Of a stretch of 64,000 nt of DNA, positions 35,600 through 46,707 are shown piece after piece. Made by a program: the position numbers and the translations under genes. Each line of letters begins with the position of its first letter. The first letter of the stretch is position 1. The notes below the pieces were generated by a model. That model was not told where the DNA came from, did no database searches, and saw only the letters and a program-made list of their open reading frames with translations. This DNA is from Rotaria sp. Silwood1 (taxonomy: Eukaryota; Rotifera; Eurotatoria; Philodinida; Philodinidae), in assembly GCA_905250075.1 (NCBI GenBank), contig CAJNOP010000009.1, positions 1,569,581 to 1,633,580 of the forward strand, in the 5' to 3' direction.

Positions 35600-37983
35600 T
35601 TTTTTTTATTAATTTTGTGTTTATTTATGTGAAAATCAAAGTTTAAAAAAAAATATTATTATTTTTATTTCATGCTCTTACTTTCTATTACTATTATAAA
35701 TTTATGTTTAATTTAAACTAGAAGTTTTTCGTATTTCTCTCTACTGATTGATACACAATATACGTCTTAGCAAAAGTCTAAATAGAGCTACAGTTTTTCA
35801 GACCTAGCCCTACAATGAACATTGTCCGTGTCTATAGTTATTATCGACTTGCATCGATCGTGAATGTATGTTGCTGCCGGTGGTTTTATTTCTGACATAT
35901 TAGTATTATCATGAAAATTGAATAGAAGCACAAGACTATTTTCATAACAAGGCTTAAACAAGAAACATTAATCTTTAGAAAACAAAACTTGGTTTTTTGT
36001 TTAAGAATATTGTGAATGAATTTGATCAACCAGTTATAGAAAACATATCTAGCTCTGCCATATGATGATAGTATAAATATAAATTAGGGAGCAATGAGCA
36101 TTAGCCAAGGACTCCTGTGAAATAATAAGAGATAATAATGGACTAAAAAGTACAAAAAGTTACTTAGAAAAAACGACTAAGTAAAGTAAATAATTAGATA
36201 AACAATAAATAATCTATTATTAGACATGATTCTGTCCAATTAAAATGAAAAAAAATCATTTCTTATATTCTATAATATCTACATGATCGGTTCTAAAAAC
36301 GTAGATTTCCTATGGGAAAAAAAAGCACATGACATACAGGTAGTTTCTCTGATCTGTTTGAGTCTCTGCTTCTAATCATATGAACTAAATAAATAAACTA
36401 AATGTGATTTTAATTGGATTCAAAATTCTTGTGATCAAGTTCATTTCAAAATTTGACCAATCAATAATACGATTTCTTAGATCGATGCTCTTTCTATCAT
36501 AAGATCGATTTAACACGATGTTTATTTTGTGATGGAAAATATCTTTGTACAGCTGTAATTATGTTGGTTGACCATGAGTTGAACAAGCCATAAAAAGAAT
36601 TGTCATGTTGATTTTTTTTTTTACTTAAAGTTTTACTGTCGTGTGAATACTGGTATTCGCATCTTTCACATTCAAACTCATAACAAAATTGTACAAAAAT
36701 TTCATCTGACATGCAATCAGACATCATTAAAAATGGCAATGAGAAAAAGAAAAGCAGTTAGACATAATATGAAGATGATATAGAAATAATAGTTCGAACA
36801 TTTCTTTCTTTCTTTCAAAATGAAGCAGATATGAAGAATACTTTTTTAAATAGAAATCGACTTAAGACCGTTAGTGGAACGCAATATAAGTACATGACAA
36901 TAAAAAAAAGAATGTTTAAGACTTTATTATTAACGAATAAAACATTGTAAAAATTAAATCAAAAAATTTAATTTTCTTTCTGATTTAATTGTATTGATAT
37001 CTTATGTAAACTTATATTCATTATTGTACATTGTAGACTACTGACTGATTGAAGAATACAAAGTTTCGATTAAACATGTCATCAACAGTCGTATGAAATG
37101 GTTTAGTTTTCATTACAAAACTCAACTTTACAGTACAATTGTTGTAAAAAAGAAAACACAGAAATAAAATGTGTTTCAAAAAACAACCTATATCTCCAAA
37201 TTAATTGAACTCAATATTGAACTAGAAAAATATTACCAAAAATGTTTTTATAACCTATAGTAAAATTTATGTAATGAAGTTCATATCAATGAATGCTTGT
37301 TTTTAAATAATTAATGTATACAATAAAAATTTATCAACTATTATTCTTCTTCAATCGTTTTTTGCAGTTGAGTACTGCAAAATGAATAATTTCCATCTGT
37401 AAGAGTGAGAAATGAAAAGAACAACAAAAGAAAAATGACATCAGATGATTGAATTACAGTCAACAAAACTTTGCCAAGAAATATCAGAACTAAATTTTTT
37501 AAATATTTATTACTTTTGTCAAAACTCTTTTGAATATATTCTTCGATATTAGACAACGAATTTCAACTGCATTGAAAGAGATTCATAGCTTGCAAGAATG
37601 ATTATTTCTTGTAATCCATCATATTACTCAATAATAATAATAATAACAGTACACTTATTATTCAATAGAAATATTAATCTAATTTTATTGAAATGAATAT
37701 TTTCTGAGCTTCTATTAAACCTCTTCTAGATAAGATTTTTTATGTACACCAAAATACATCAATTGTTTTTTATTTGAGGATTGAATCAATAACAACAACT
37801 TATACAGTAAAAAACTTGCAACTGATGAATACTTTTCTTTCTCTGTAATGTTATTTAAATGTTTAAATAATTTGATAATTATAAGTTACATTGATGTATC
37901 ATGAAAAATATTTTTGTTTCTAAACTATATTTACTTTTAAATGTTTATAAATAATAGTTCGTGTTGTATTGTTATATTTTTTG
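35600..37983. other. Intergenic, nothing recognised
   Basis: AT-rich sequence between RAB21 and the 3' end of the MetE-like gene. Open frames here are short and motif-free. Confidence 0.5.
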
Positions 37984-39254
37984 CTATTTTGCTATCATCA
38001 GTTGTTCTTCAGCCATGTGTGTACCTTGAACGCGTGCCCGAATTTTATCAAAAGCAATTTTTCTTGAAGTCGATCGATCATCATCAAATGGAGAAAAACC
38101 ACAATCATCAGTTGTACCTAACTGTTTGACAGGTATGTATTTCACTGCTTCTAACACTCGAGCACACACTTGTTCTGGGGTTTCTACAATCGGATCAATT
38201 GGATTAATGACGCCAATAAAAATTCGATGCCACGGCTTCATATATTTACGAATGCATGTTAATACTCGATCACGATTTGGTTCACTTGCTAATTGTAAAT
38301 AAAAATTGCCCACATGAAGTTCGAATAGAGTAGGAAGAACTTCTAAATAGTCAACCTCCAAAGAATGCGTACTATCTTTATCTCCACCTAAAACAAGATA
38401 TTTATTAAAAAAAAGAAAAAAGAAAATTTACTATTTAAGAATATTATAAACCTGGACAAACATGAACACCAAGTCGATGTTGTTCTTGGGGATCAAATCG
38501 ATCCAATACTCGATTATTGAGTTGAATAAAATCTTGTAATAATTGGCCAGTTGGATCAATTTTAAGTGAAAGACGAGCTTCAGTAAAATCAAGCTGAACA
38601 CAATGAGCTCCACTTTCAAGACATCGTCGAATGTCTTTTTCAGATTCAACAATTAAATCATTCAAGAATTGTTCATGAGAATAACCTTCTATGCCACTTT
38701 TCGGATACAGCATTGATAAAGCTGATGGCGTAATTACTGCTTGTCTGTATTCAATAAAATTATAATGAATAAATAAATTGTTTAGATTACTTACTTGATT
38801 GGTAATTGAGTAAATTGTTTTGCAGCATCAATATAACTATGAGCATAAACTGCATAACGAAACGGAGCTTTCATTAGACGTGGTACTATTCGTTGGTGAC
38901 CATCTGCAAATTGTATTGAGAAACAATCTGATGTAAATGTATAATATTCATTTAAAATTGCAGAAATTGGATAAGTTAGAAATGATGGTTTTGTTTGTTC
39001 ACCATCTGTTACTACCGGTGATCCTGTTGCTTCCATTTCTTCGATTGTAAATTGTATAGCCCTTTTATACTCATCATTTAAACGATCACGATTAATTGTT
39101 CCATCACGATAGTCACGTTGAGCTACAATTAAATTATCGGATCGAGGTATTGATCCAATAGGTTCAGTGGGAATAATGATCTAGTCAATAACAATTATTT
39201 AGAGCTTCCAACATTTTTACAACTTACTTTTTCTATGTTTCCTGTATTAGCCAT
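37984..39254 (-). CDS. Cobalamin-independent methionine synthase (MetE C-terminal)-like protein (369 aa)
   Basis: Member of the Meth_synt_2 (UROD/MetE-like barrel) family, which moves a methyl group to a thiol such as homocysteine. Exons on the minus strand: 39254-39228, 39180-38795, 38744-38452, 38387-37984, joined by 47-, 50- and 64-base GT-AG introns, all in frame. IPTEPIGSIPRSDNLI at the start is the family's substrate-loop opening. Candidate zinc ligands are visible: the HxC pair in GVHVCPGGD, a Glu in LFELHVGNFYLQLASE, and the late Cys in GTTDDCGFSPFDDDRSTS. Only the catalytic-half barrel is present (about 370 aa against about 750 for full MetE), as in stand-alone bacterial and fungal homologues. 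Animals normally use B12-dependent synthase, so horizontal origin is likely; the introns show long residence. The true methyl donor is not known. Confidence 0.85.
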
Positions 39255-39259
39255 CAAAA

Positions 39260-40604
39260 TATAATAGAGAAAAAACGGTTTTCCTATAATTTATGTATCA
39301 ATACTCAATCTAAATTTATGAATGTTTATCTATAAAGAAAAAACACAGAAAACTATTATTACACATATAGCATAAACTCTATTTATACTCTGTCCTAATG
39401 CTATAATTTCTGATGATGAAAGAAATTTGTCAAGGAAAAGGCTGTGTCATGGCTGTTTCATATAGAAACAGTAATGTTAAACAGAAGAAAACCAACAGGA
39501 ATACTTCAAATAATTGATATTATTCATTGTATAAAAATAAACGAAGAGAAAATCTTGCAAAATGAGTGCCTGCAAAATTGCTTGACTAGTTTTTTTTTCG
39601 AAAAGTTTTTTTTGAAATATACTTGGAAATTGTATTCTGGCATATTCATGGAAAAATACATACATTTTGCTAGAAGAAAATACTTTTCAAATAGAATTAA
39701 TTTTGATCTATGAATGGTAGAGATCATCTGCTATTTTTTTTATTAACAACAATTTCTTCAAAGGGCAATTGGTATCACAAAAAAAAAGTTTCCTATTTTG
39801 ACAAGATAATAGCTAATGAATATGATAACATTCTTTCTAATGTCTTGTCAACGCATCGGCTTCAAACGCCCTTGTATTTGCGGAGAATTATCCAGAAAGT
39901 CATGTTACTTGCAATACTTTTTTACAAATTGTTTTGTGTCATTCACAAACATAAAAGTCAATTTCTTTATAATTTTTGCGTATGAATGCAGGATAATGAT
40001 CCATCAAAGGAGATATAAGTCTCAAAAATACTCAAGGACATAAGAATTTCTAAAAAAAAGCCTTTCTATGCTATAATCGTGGTTATTGTTTGAGTGTTTC
40101 CAACCTCATTTTATTTTCTGGACGTTTTTCAAACGCTAATGTTACCTTTTTCAGTGTCTTCACGTACCATGTATGATGAAAGTATCTTGTTTTAGTGTTT
40201 CCTAAATTGATACGAAAATATTCAAACGAGGACCGCAATGATGGCATTTACAAACGTGTTTAGAAATTGTTACTATCTTAAATATCCATGAGGACATACT
40301 TTTTTGAAGTTCTAAAGTACAACATATAAGATCTTGCTCGAATTTTATCCTTGCAACTATTCGCATACAAAAATCTCACGTACATGTATCTGTCTAGATA
40401 TATGACTCACACGTGTCAATCAAATACTTTCTTTCTTATACTTGCAAGATGAACAGAATTTGATATTATGCTGGCTGTCAATACACAGAGGTTCTATATA
40501 AGAGAGCTATAATCGAAACAATTTTTGAGATCAACATACAAGTATTTTGCTTTTTGGGTTACTAATTAGGATTTGTGCATTGTTTAAAATGAACTTGGTC
40601 TTGA
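39260..40604. other. Intergenic, nothing recognised
   Basis: Several overlapping short open frames on both strands around 39440-40040 show no domain or splice pattern. Confidence 0.5.
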
Positions 40605-40612
40605 GTGCATGC

Positions 40613-40793
40613 CAGAGGTGCAGAATCTTCCTCATGCGCCCCCGCGCGGGGAGGGAAATTTTTTGAAAAACTCAAATAATAGGGAAATTTGGGAAAAACC
40701 CGCTGGCCAAAAAAAATACCGTGGGGAAATTTTTCAAAAAACATTTTTGCGTGGGGGGAAATTTTTGGATTTTTGGAAGATTCTGCACCTCTG
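40613..40793. mobile_element. 181-bp hAT-type MITE with exact 8-bp TSD
   Basis: The perfect 19-bp inverted ends CAGAGGTGCAGAATCTTCC / GGAAGATTCTGCACCTCTG are flanked by GTGCATGC at 40605-40612 and 40794-40801. The same 16-bp end is shared with the 905-bp element at 13623, so both belong to one family. The identical TSD and near-intact ends suggest a fairly recent insertion. Confidence 0.9.
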
Positions 40794-42351
40794 GTGCATG
40801 CACTGTATGGGGTTTGAGCACTTCATTCATATTTTCCAGGGTGAATTGTGGAGTGCGGTTATAGTTGTGTGTGTAGTTGAGCGTGTAAATGAAGAGGTGA
40901 TCCAGACCAACATATCCGCACCATTTTTTCGTAATTCCGAATGACTGAGTTAAGCAAAATAGGCACCATATTTTATTTATCAAAATAACATGTATTTAGA
41001 CAGGTGAAAAAATTCCACACTTTGTCCTTCAATTCACGTCTGTTTTTAGTAAACACAGAATATAAAGCATACTCTCTTATCTTTTAACAATCATAAAAAG
41101 AACTGCGAACAAAAGCGAAGCTGTTTTCATTTTGAATTTGTCGTCAAAAAGGGGACAGTAAAGGCAACTCAGTGTTGCAATTGATCTACTAGTCGTTATC
41201 GGATGTTTGTTTGAAGACGACGACATGAAAAGCGACGGCATATACAACTATGTCCACAAAAAGAGAAAATGTTAAAGACTTGCAAATCAATTCAGGCTCA
41301 CCCAAATCAACATTCAAAGTAAAATATTTTTTCTTTTTTTATATAAATAGTTCGATGGGATTTGAGCTGCTTATCAAGAAAAACTGGGTTTTAGTTTTTG
41401 TAAATGACGTTTTCAAATTGAAAAAACCCAAAACTGAAAAGAAGTAATTTTTCCGAAAAACAAATTATTTTTAATTTTTGGCAATCTTTCTGTAACTAAT
41501 TTTCTTTGAAGCTTAGTGTTAAAAATTCAGTACAAATACGCTATTCATCGAAATCTATGCATCTTCTCTTCACAGAGCAAAGATACTAGGATTAAAACCT
41601 AAAGAGAGAACAAAATAATAATTAAGACGGCTAAAATTTTCAATCATAAATGTCTCATTGCATAAGGCAAAACAAATGAAAACGAAGGTTTCTTGGGAGT
41701 GTATCTCATGCTTTCTTTGGTTTTCTCTGCTATTTCCACTAGAATGCGTCAATTTACACGTCAGAAAGTCCAACCATTGAGATAAAGTGTGAACAAGATC
41801 CGAAATCGGGTGTTGAAAGTTAAAATATATTGTTATTTTGATTTTAATAATTCAAAAAGTGAAACTTAAAGACTGAAAAGCATAGAAAATCAACTGAAAC
41901 TGTTTTTTGTTGAAGTTTAAATGATCTAAAACTAAATTTGTATATTCAATGTCTGCATTAAAATCGACATCTAAACATGTGGCCCGTGACCAAATATGAC
42001 TCGTCTTTTGATTAATCAAAAAGTATTAGAATAAGCTGTGCTCAATTATAAATGAGGCATGTGACGATCGACTATTGCAATCGATTTCGTACATTATCCT
42101 TCGAGTACGGACGACAAGAATTTTCACCCTGAGATTTTAGTTTCTCAACAACTTTTAAAAACACCTCCTGTTAATTATTCCATGACATGACTTCGTGGAT
42201 ATTTGCATTTGCGACATTTGTGCAGCCAAGACCAGCAGTATTGACTGCTGATTATTGGTAGTGCTGTGACCCTTTGAGTCGATTTTCGTCAAATTTCATT
42301 TGTTTCAAAAATTAATAATCTACCCATGTCACAAAAACCGGATCAGTTTTA

Positions 42352-42535
42352 GCGGTAAACCGCGGTTTACCGGCAAAAACCGCCGGTTTACCGCGGTTCA
42401 CCATTAAAAAAATCGGTTAACCAGTAAGGAACCGGTAAAGCAAGAAAAATTGCCGGTCTACCGCGGTTAACCGGAAAAAACCACCGTTCTCTCGGATTAA
42501 CCGCGGTTAACCGCCAGTTTTTGCTCGGTTTTCAT
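42352..42535. repeat. GGTTAACCGCGG palindromic repeat cluster
   Basis: Many copies of CGGTTTACCGCGGTT and GGTTAACCGCGGTTAACCG, each nearly its own complement, with outer AAAACCG / CGGTTTT ends. A probable MITE or foldback core. No convincing target duplication. Confidence 0.6.
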
Positions 42536-42582
42536 CACATAGGTACTGAAAGGATTCGATTTAGCTGGGCGCGAGTTTGAGA

Positions 42583-42690
42583 TTGGTGTGGATATCTGTG
42601 AAGGTAGATGTGGGTGTGTCATAATACGGATGAAAGCGAGGGTGTTGTGATGTTTGGGTTCAATCCTTTTGCCACCCACACCGTCGTACT
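42583..42690. repeat. TGTGGG-type stem-loop
   Basis: GGTGTGGATATCTG and AGATGTGGGTGTGTC form the G-rich side, with a further GGGTGTTGTGATG before GCCACCCACACCG on the C-rich side. Confidence 0.55.
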
Positions 42691-43093
42691 CCTTCGCTCG
42701 AAAATAAATGTACGTTATCCTAAATTTTCGGAGCAATCAGGGCACGAGTTTATGTTTTACAATGAACCGCTGTTTCAGATATAGATTCTAGTGCATATTT
42801 TGACCATACAAATTTATTCTTAAATCAAACATTTTTCATGAAAAAAGCAGTTTCAGCCCATTTCTGCTATTTTTTACTCATAAAATGTCGTTTTTTCTCT
42901 TCTGAACATCGACTTGACAAAGATTGTCACATTTCGACATCAAATTTTATATCTATTTCGAATTTTTTCCTCAGTAGTTGCTCTCTTTGATGACTAGTCG
43001 AATAGATGATGGCGAAGAGAAGAAAAGAAATGAAGTATATATCAAAGTAAGGTCTATTATGTTCCACATCTTAATCGCCCAGTGAATGTAGTG

Positions 43094-43710
43094 CAGTGTT
43101 CGACTCGCGTCGGGTCAGACCTCGGATAGGGTCGGATCAGGTCAGATATGTATTTTTCAGAAACAAAATTCATGTTACTTTGTTGTTCATTAATTCTGTC
43201 ATATCACAACAAACAATTAGATACAATAAAGCAGCATGTATTATATCATCTATTGTGTTATATACTAGAATTTTGGAAGACAATGGCCAGTTGTTTTACA
43301 TCTTTGACCAAACTCGCATTCCAAATTTTAACAGTCCCAGCCATATCAGCTAGCGTTGAACGTAGCTTTAGTGTTGCTAGGTAAGTGGTCTTCGAGCGTC
43401 GATCAAATATTTCTCTGAATGTAGTAGATAATATTGTTTTTCTACGTTCAATCAAGAAAAACAAATAAAAGAGAAGAAAAAAAGTAAAAGTAAAAGAAAA
43501 GAACATGAAATAAAATAGAATAATTTTAAATAGAATCCTGAACAAGACAAAACGCAACTTGCCAAAATAGAATACACATTGATTTTTGTTTAAAATGAGT
43601 AAATTCTAATTAATTCTAAAAGATATATATGCTGAAGCTTTGCTTGTATTAATCAGGAAAAAATTATCTTCGGGTCGGGTCACTAAAAAATTGACCCATG
43701 TCGAACACTG
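43094..43710. mobile_element. Decayed hAT element with near-perfect 8-bp TSD
   Basis: Ends CAGTGTTCGAC and GTCGAACACTG are perfect 11-bp inverted repeats. They are flanked by ATGTAGTG (43086-43093) and TTGTAGTG (43711-43718), seven of eight matching. The interior carries the 3' end of a hAT transposase. At 617 bp it is too short to be autonomous. Confidence 0.85.
43190..43384 (+). pseudogene. hAT transposase C-terminal (dimerisation) fragment
   Basis: The plus frame ends WKTMASCFTSLTKLAFQILT then VPAISASVERSFSVAR before a TAA. LAxxIL(T/S)VPxxSAxxERxFS is the hallmark of the hAT dimerisation domain. Only about 60 residues remain; the catalytic core and zinc finger are absent. It lies inside an element with hAT-type ends and duplication, which supports the call. 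Confidence 0.85.
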
Positions 43711-43718
43711 TTGTAGTG

Positions 43719-44350
43719 AGAGCTTTTGAGTGATTATTTAAAATGTCTCTGCAGCGAATAATTAGTAAGAGGAATCAGATAACTTTTGAATGGCGTCGGA
43801 ATCAAAAGAAAATAAATCATTTGTGCCTGACTGATGATAATCTTCACTTCTGATATCTTTTTTTTTAATTCTCAATTTGGAGGATACAAGTAAATGAACA
43901 AGACCAGGATGCAATATAGTAAATGTTATTTCGTGATCATTATTTTAGATATTTGTTCATTAAAGAGATTAGAATGGCCAAATGGGAAGTTATTGAGCAA
44001 ATGGCAGGAATCACAGATTCCATGAGGATAAATATATTGTCCACATTACAAACTTCGATTGATACACACGGATCATCATTATCAAGCATGCGTTCCATCT
44101 GTGAAGATATGAGAAATTGGCTTGATCAAACTTACGGAACGTACTGATGTGTGATAATTGGTAAGGCACAAGAATGGACAGCCTATTGCACATCCAATGA
44201 TAAGAAGTTTTTGTACGTCAAAGAAACCGGCTTGAATTGGGGTATACTCATCTTTAAACAAGCTGGATAATACAAAACAAGATTTCTTCTACCAATTGCA
44301 CTCGATGTAACAGGATGACAAGGACACTATTTCACGAACAGACATCTGAA
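43719..44350. other. Short unassigned stretch
   Basis: A 74-residue plus frame at 43923-44147 has no known motif. No other signal seen. Confidence 0.35.
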
Positions 44351-44358
44351 TATCTAAG

Positions 44359-44437
44359 GGTGTGAGTGTGGGGATGTGGATGTGTCAGTGTGCTCGTGAA
44401 TATTCAATTAACCCACACCCATACTCAGAGCCGCACT
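44359..44437. repeat. TGTGGG-type stem-loop
   Basis: GGGTGTGAGTGTGGGGATGT on the G-rich side faces ACCCACACCCATACTCAGAG after about 35 bases. Confidence 0.65.
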
Positions 44438-44590
44438 TTGATCAGTTATTTTCAAAAATACCAGACAAAAACCGAGTCCATATTGCAAAACGATTCTATT
44501 GAATCCATATTATTGTATGCAGTGCTTTGAAAGCTGAGATATGACCTTCCTGAAACCTATTCTAATTCCAGACCTAAAATACCTTCTTAC

Positions 44591-44920
44591 TAGGGATGTA
44601 CCAAGACTCTACGAGATTTTTATTGAGAATTGCTTAGCTTGATTTCATCTTACAGGAAATACAACCCGATAGACGGGCCACTAAAGTAAAAGACCAAATC
44701 TCGGCCAGTCTTGGTCAAATAAATGAAAAAAGCAAAATTTTGACCAAGACTGGCCGAGATTTGGTCTTTTACGTTAATGGCCCGTCTATCCGATTGTATT
44801 TTCTGCAAGATGAAATCAAGCTAAGCAATTCTCAATAAAAATCTCGTAGAGTCTCAGGAGTTTTTGTCAAAGAAAAATTTCGATCTTGGTTAGGAAGTCT
44901 TCAGTCTCGATATATCCCTA
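44591..44920. mobile_element. Palindromic hAT-type MITE with exact 8-bp TSD (330 bp)
   Basis: Starts TAGGGATGTA and ends TATATCCCTA; CTTCTTAC flanks both sides (44583-44590 and 44921-44928). Between them, about 44605-44720 and 44733-44858 are almost perfect complements (ACGAGATTTTTATTGAGAAT, ACCAAATCTCGGCCAGTCTT and their inverses), so the element can fold into one long hairpin. TAGGGATG-type ends and 8-bp duplication fit hAT-derived MITEs. Confidence 0.9.
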
Positions 44921-44929
44921 CTTCTTACA

Positions 44930-46707
44930 GATGGATGGTTAGAACTGTTTCCTAGTTGTAGTTCATGAGTTTCGATTTGCGAATAAATTTTTCAGAAATA
45001 TTTCCGAAAAGAAATAGCCTTTTTTTCTTTAATAGACAATGTTCAGAGTGTAGGTGGTGGTACGTGTGGGAAAACAGGACATTCTCGTACCCCACATTCA
45101 TACTCACCATGCAAAAGATAGCAGGTCTTAAAATCAGATTTTAAGCATCTTTTGATGTGTGAAACTTCTCAGGAAAAAAAACAGCTTTCACTCAATTGTG
45201 AAGAATTAGTTAACCCATTTCAATAAAAAGTACCATTAACTGCAAGTATGTGTAGAGAAACTCACAGTGAATTGCTGCTGTTATAATTGCACTATGAAAA
45301 AATGATGATGAAGACGAGCTAAATAATATTGTTAACAATAGAAGACTACTGCAAGAAGATACCTTCAAGCATGTATCTCTAATATAGTTGATAACGATAT
45401 GAAAATAAATAATAGATACGCACCTGGATGTTCTAGAAAATTCCTTGTCAACTTTGCCATATTACCACTTGATATTTCTTATCATCATAGTCGATAACAT
45501 TTGTTAATGTGTCTTGTGGATAAAAGTAAGAAAAAATTTCACAGTCACAACGTCGCTGTGCATTCACTCTATGATAACATACATGAAAACAGATTTTTAT
45601 CTATTCAGTGCATGGTTTACGAGCTATACCCTCATCACACAAGTGTGTACTACTTATATGTTGTAAGCATTAAACGCATACATTTCTTACCAGAGGAACT
45701 TCTCTCATTTAGTCATTTCGTGATCCGGAGCAAATTCTAACAATATTATTCATATATATACACACAAACAATGCGCGATAGTCTATCATAAGAGATATGA
45801 TAGATTAATAATGTACTGTTTACTAAGTGGGCTAGTCAAGAAACCATTGAGTTTTCGTGTAACTTTATCTGTTTTTTTTCACTGTACTGAAAATCTACTT
45901 ATTCTGTCTCGTAGAGAATTCAAAGGAACTGTAGAATATCAACTACGTTATGAACTGTTGAAAAATCGCCTACATTGAGCTCTATGTGAACAAATATATT
46001 CATGAGTCATACTAAAACTACCTACAACATCCATAATATGTTATTCGATTAATAATTAGTATTCGTGATACTAAGAAGCGTGTTCAGATAGATATTTTTT
46101 GCGTCTTATTCATTTGTGCACTACAGTATTCTCGAGCATGAGACGATTATTACATATTCTTTAGAGAAAATGCAGACATTTTGATCGTTCAATGGTATCA
46201 GTTCCGACATACTTGACAAAGGTATTCACACTAATAAATTTTAGAGTGAGGACATCATTGTCAAATGCATTAATTTTTCACTTCAAGTTTTCTTGTACTA
46301 TAATTATAGGATTGTTTGCCATATGCCTTCTGTTCGACAAATTCTTCGTATTATGTACAAGCATATCTTTATGAAGCTCATGGTTCCCTATATATAGAAA
46401 AATTCAACATATCATGTCCATACCATTTATTCGGTTTAGTGACTGTAGCCTTTCCGTTGTGTGTGTACACAAGATCTGCGTCTTCATTATGAATATCCAT
46501 GCTATATATGATCAGTTTCATATGCTCTTGTATTTTTTTTCAACTTGTCACCCTGTAGAAGAATGTCAGATGATAATGGATTGAAGAATATTTTTTTCTG
46601 CTTTTTTTCAGAAGTAACATAATTCATAAGATTAAAATCAAAATAGAATAATTAACGTTACTGCTTACAGAAATTGCTTTTTCAAAAGTTTCATTAGAAA
46701 GCTAGTA
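44930..46707. other. Upstream region of the alpha-galactosidase gene
   Basis: Contains a TGTGGG-type stem-loop near 45050 and otherwise motif-free short frames. No clear promoter element selected. Confidence 0.4.
45048..45110. repeat. TGTGGG-type stem-loop (degenerate)
   Basis: GTGTAGGTGGTGGTACGTGT then GGG, a short spacer, and CTCGTACCCCACATTCATAC on the other side. Confidence 0.5.

Larger units (their letters stand above)
40802..43085. other. Intergenic with several repeat fragments
   Basis: A degraded TGTGGG-type patch lies at about 40850-40925. A single arm related to the 1876-3026 element spans about 41349-41560 (GAGCTGCTTATCAAGAAAAA and an AGTGTTAAAAATTCAGTA block). A GGTTAACCGCGG palindrome cluster and a stem-loop are listed separately. 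No gene supported. Confidence 0.45.

Noticed and set aside
39444..40043. Cluster of overlapping open frames
   Set aside because: Frames on both strands with no domain or consistent splice signals.
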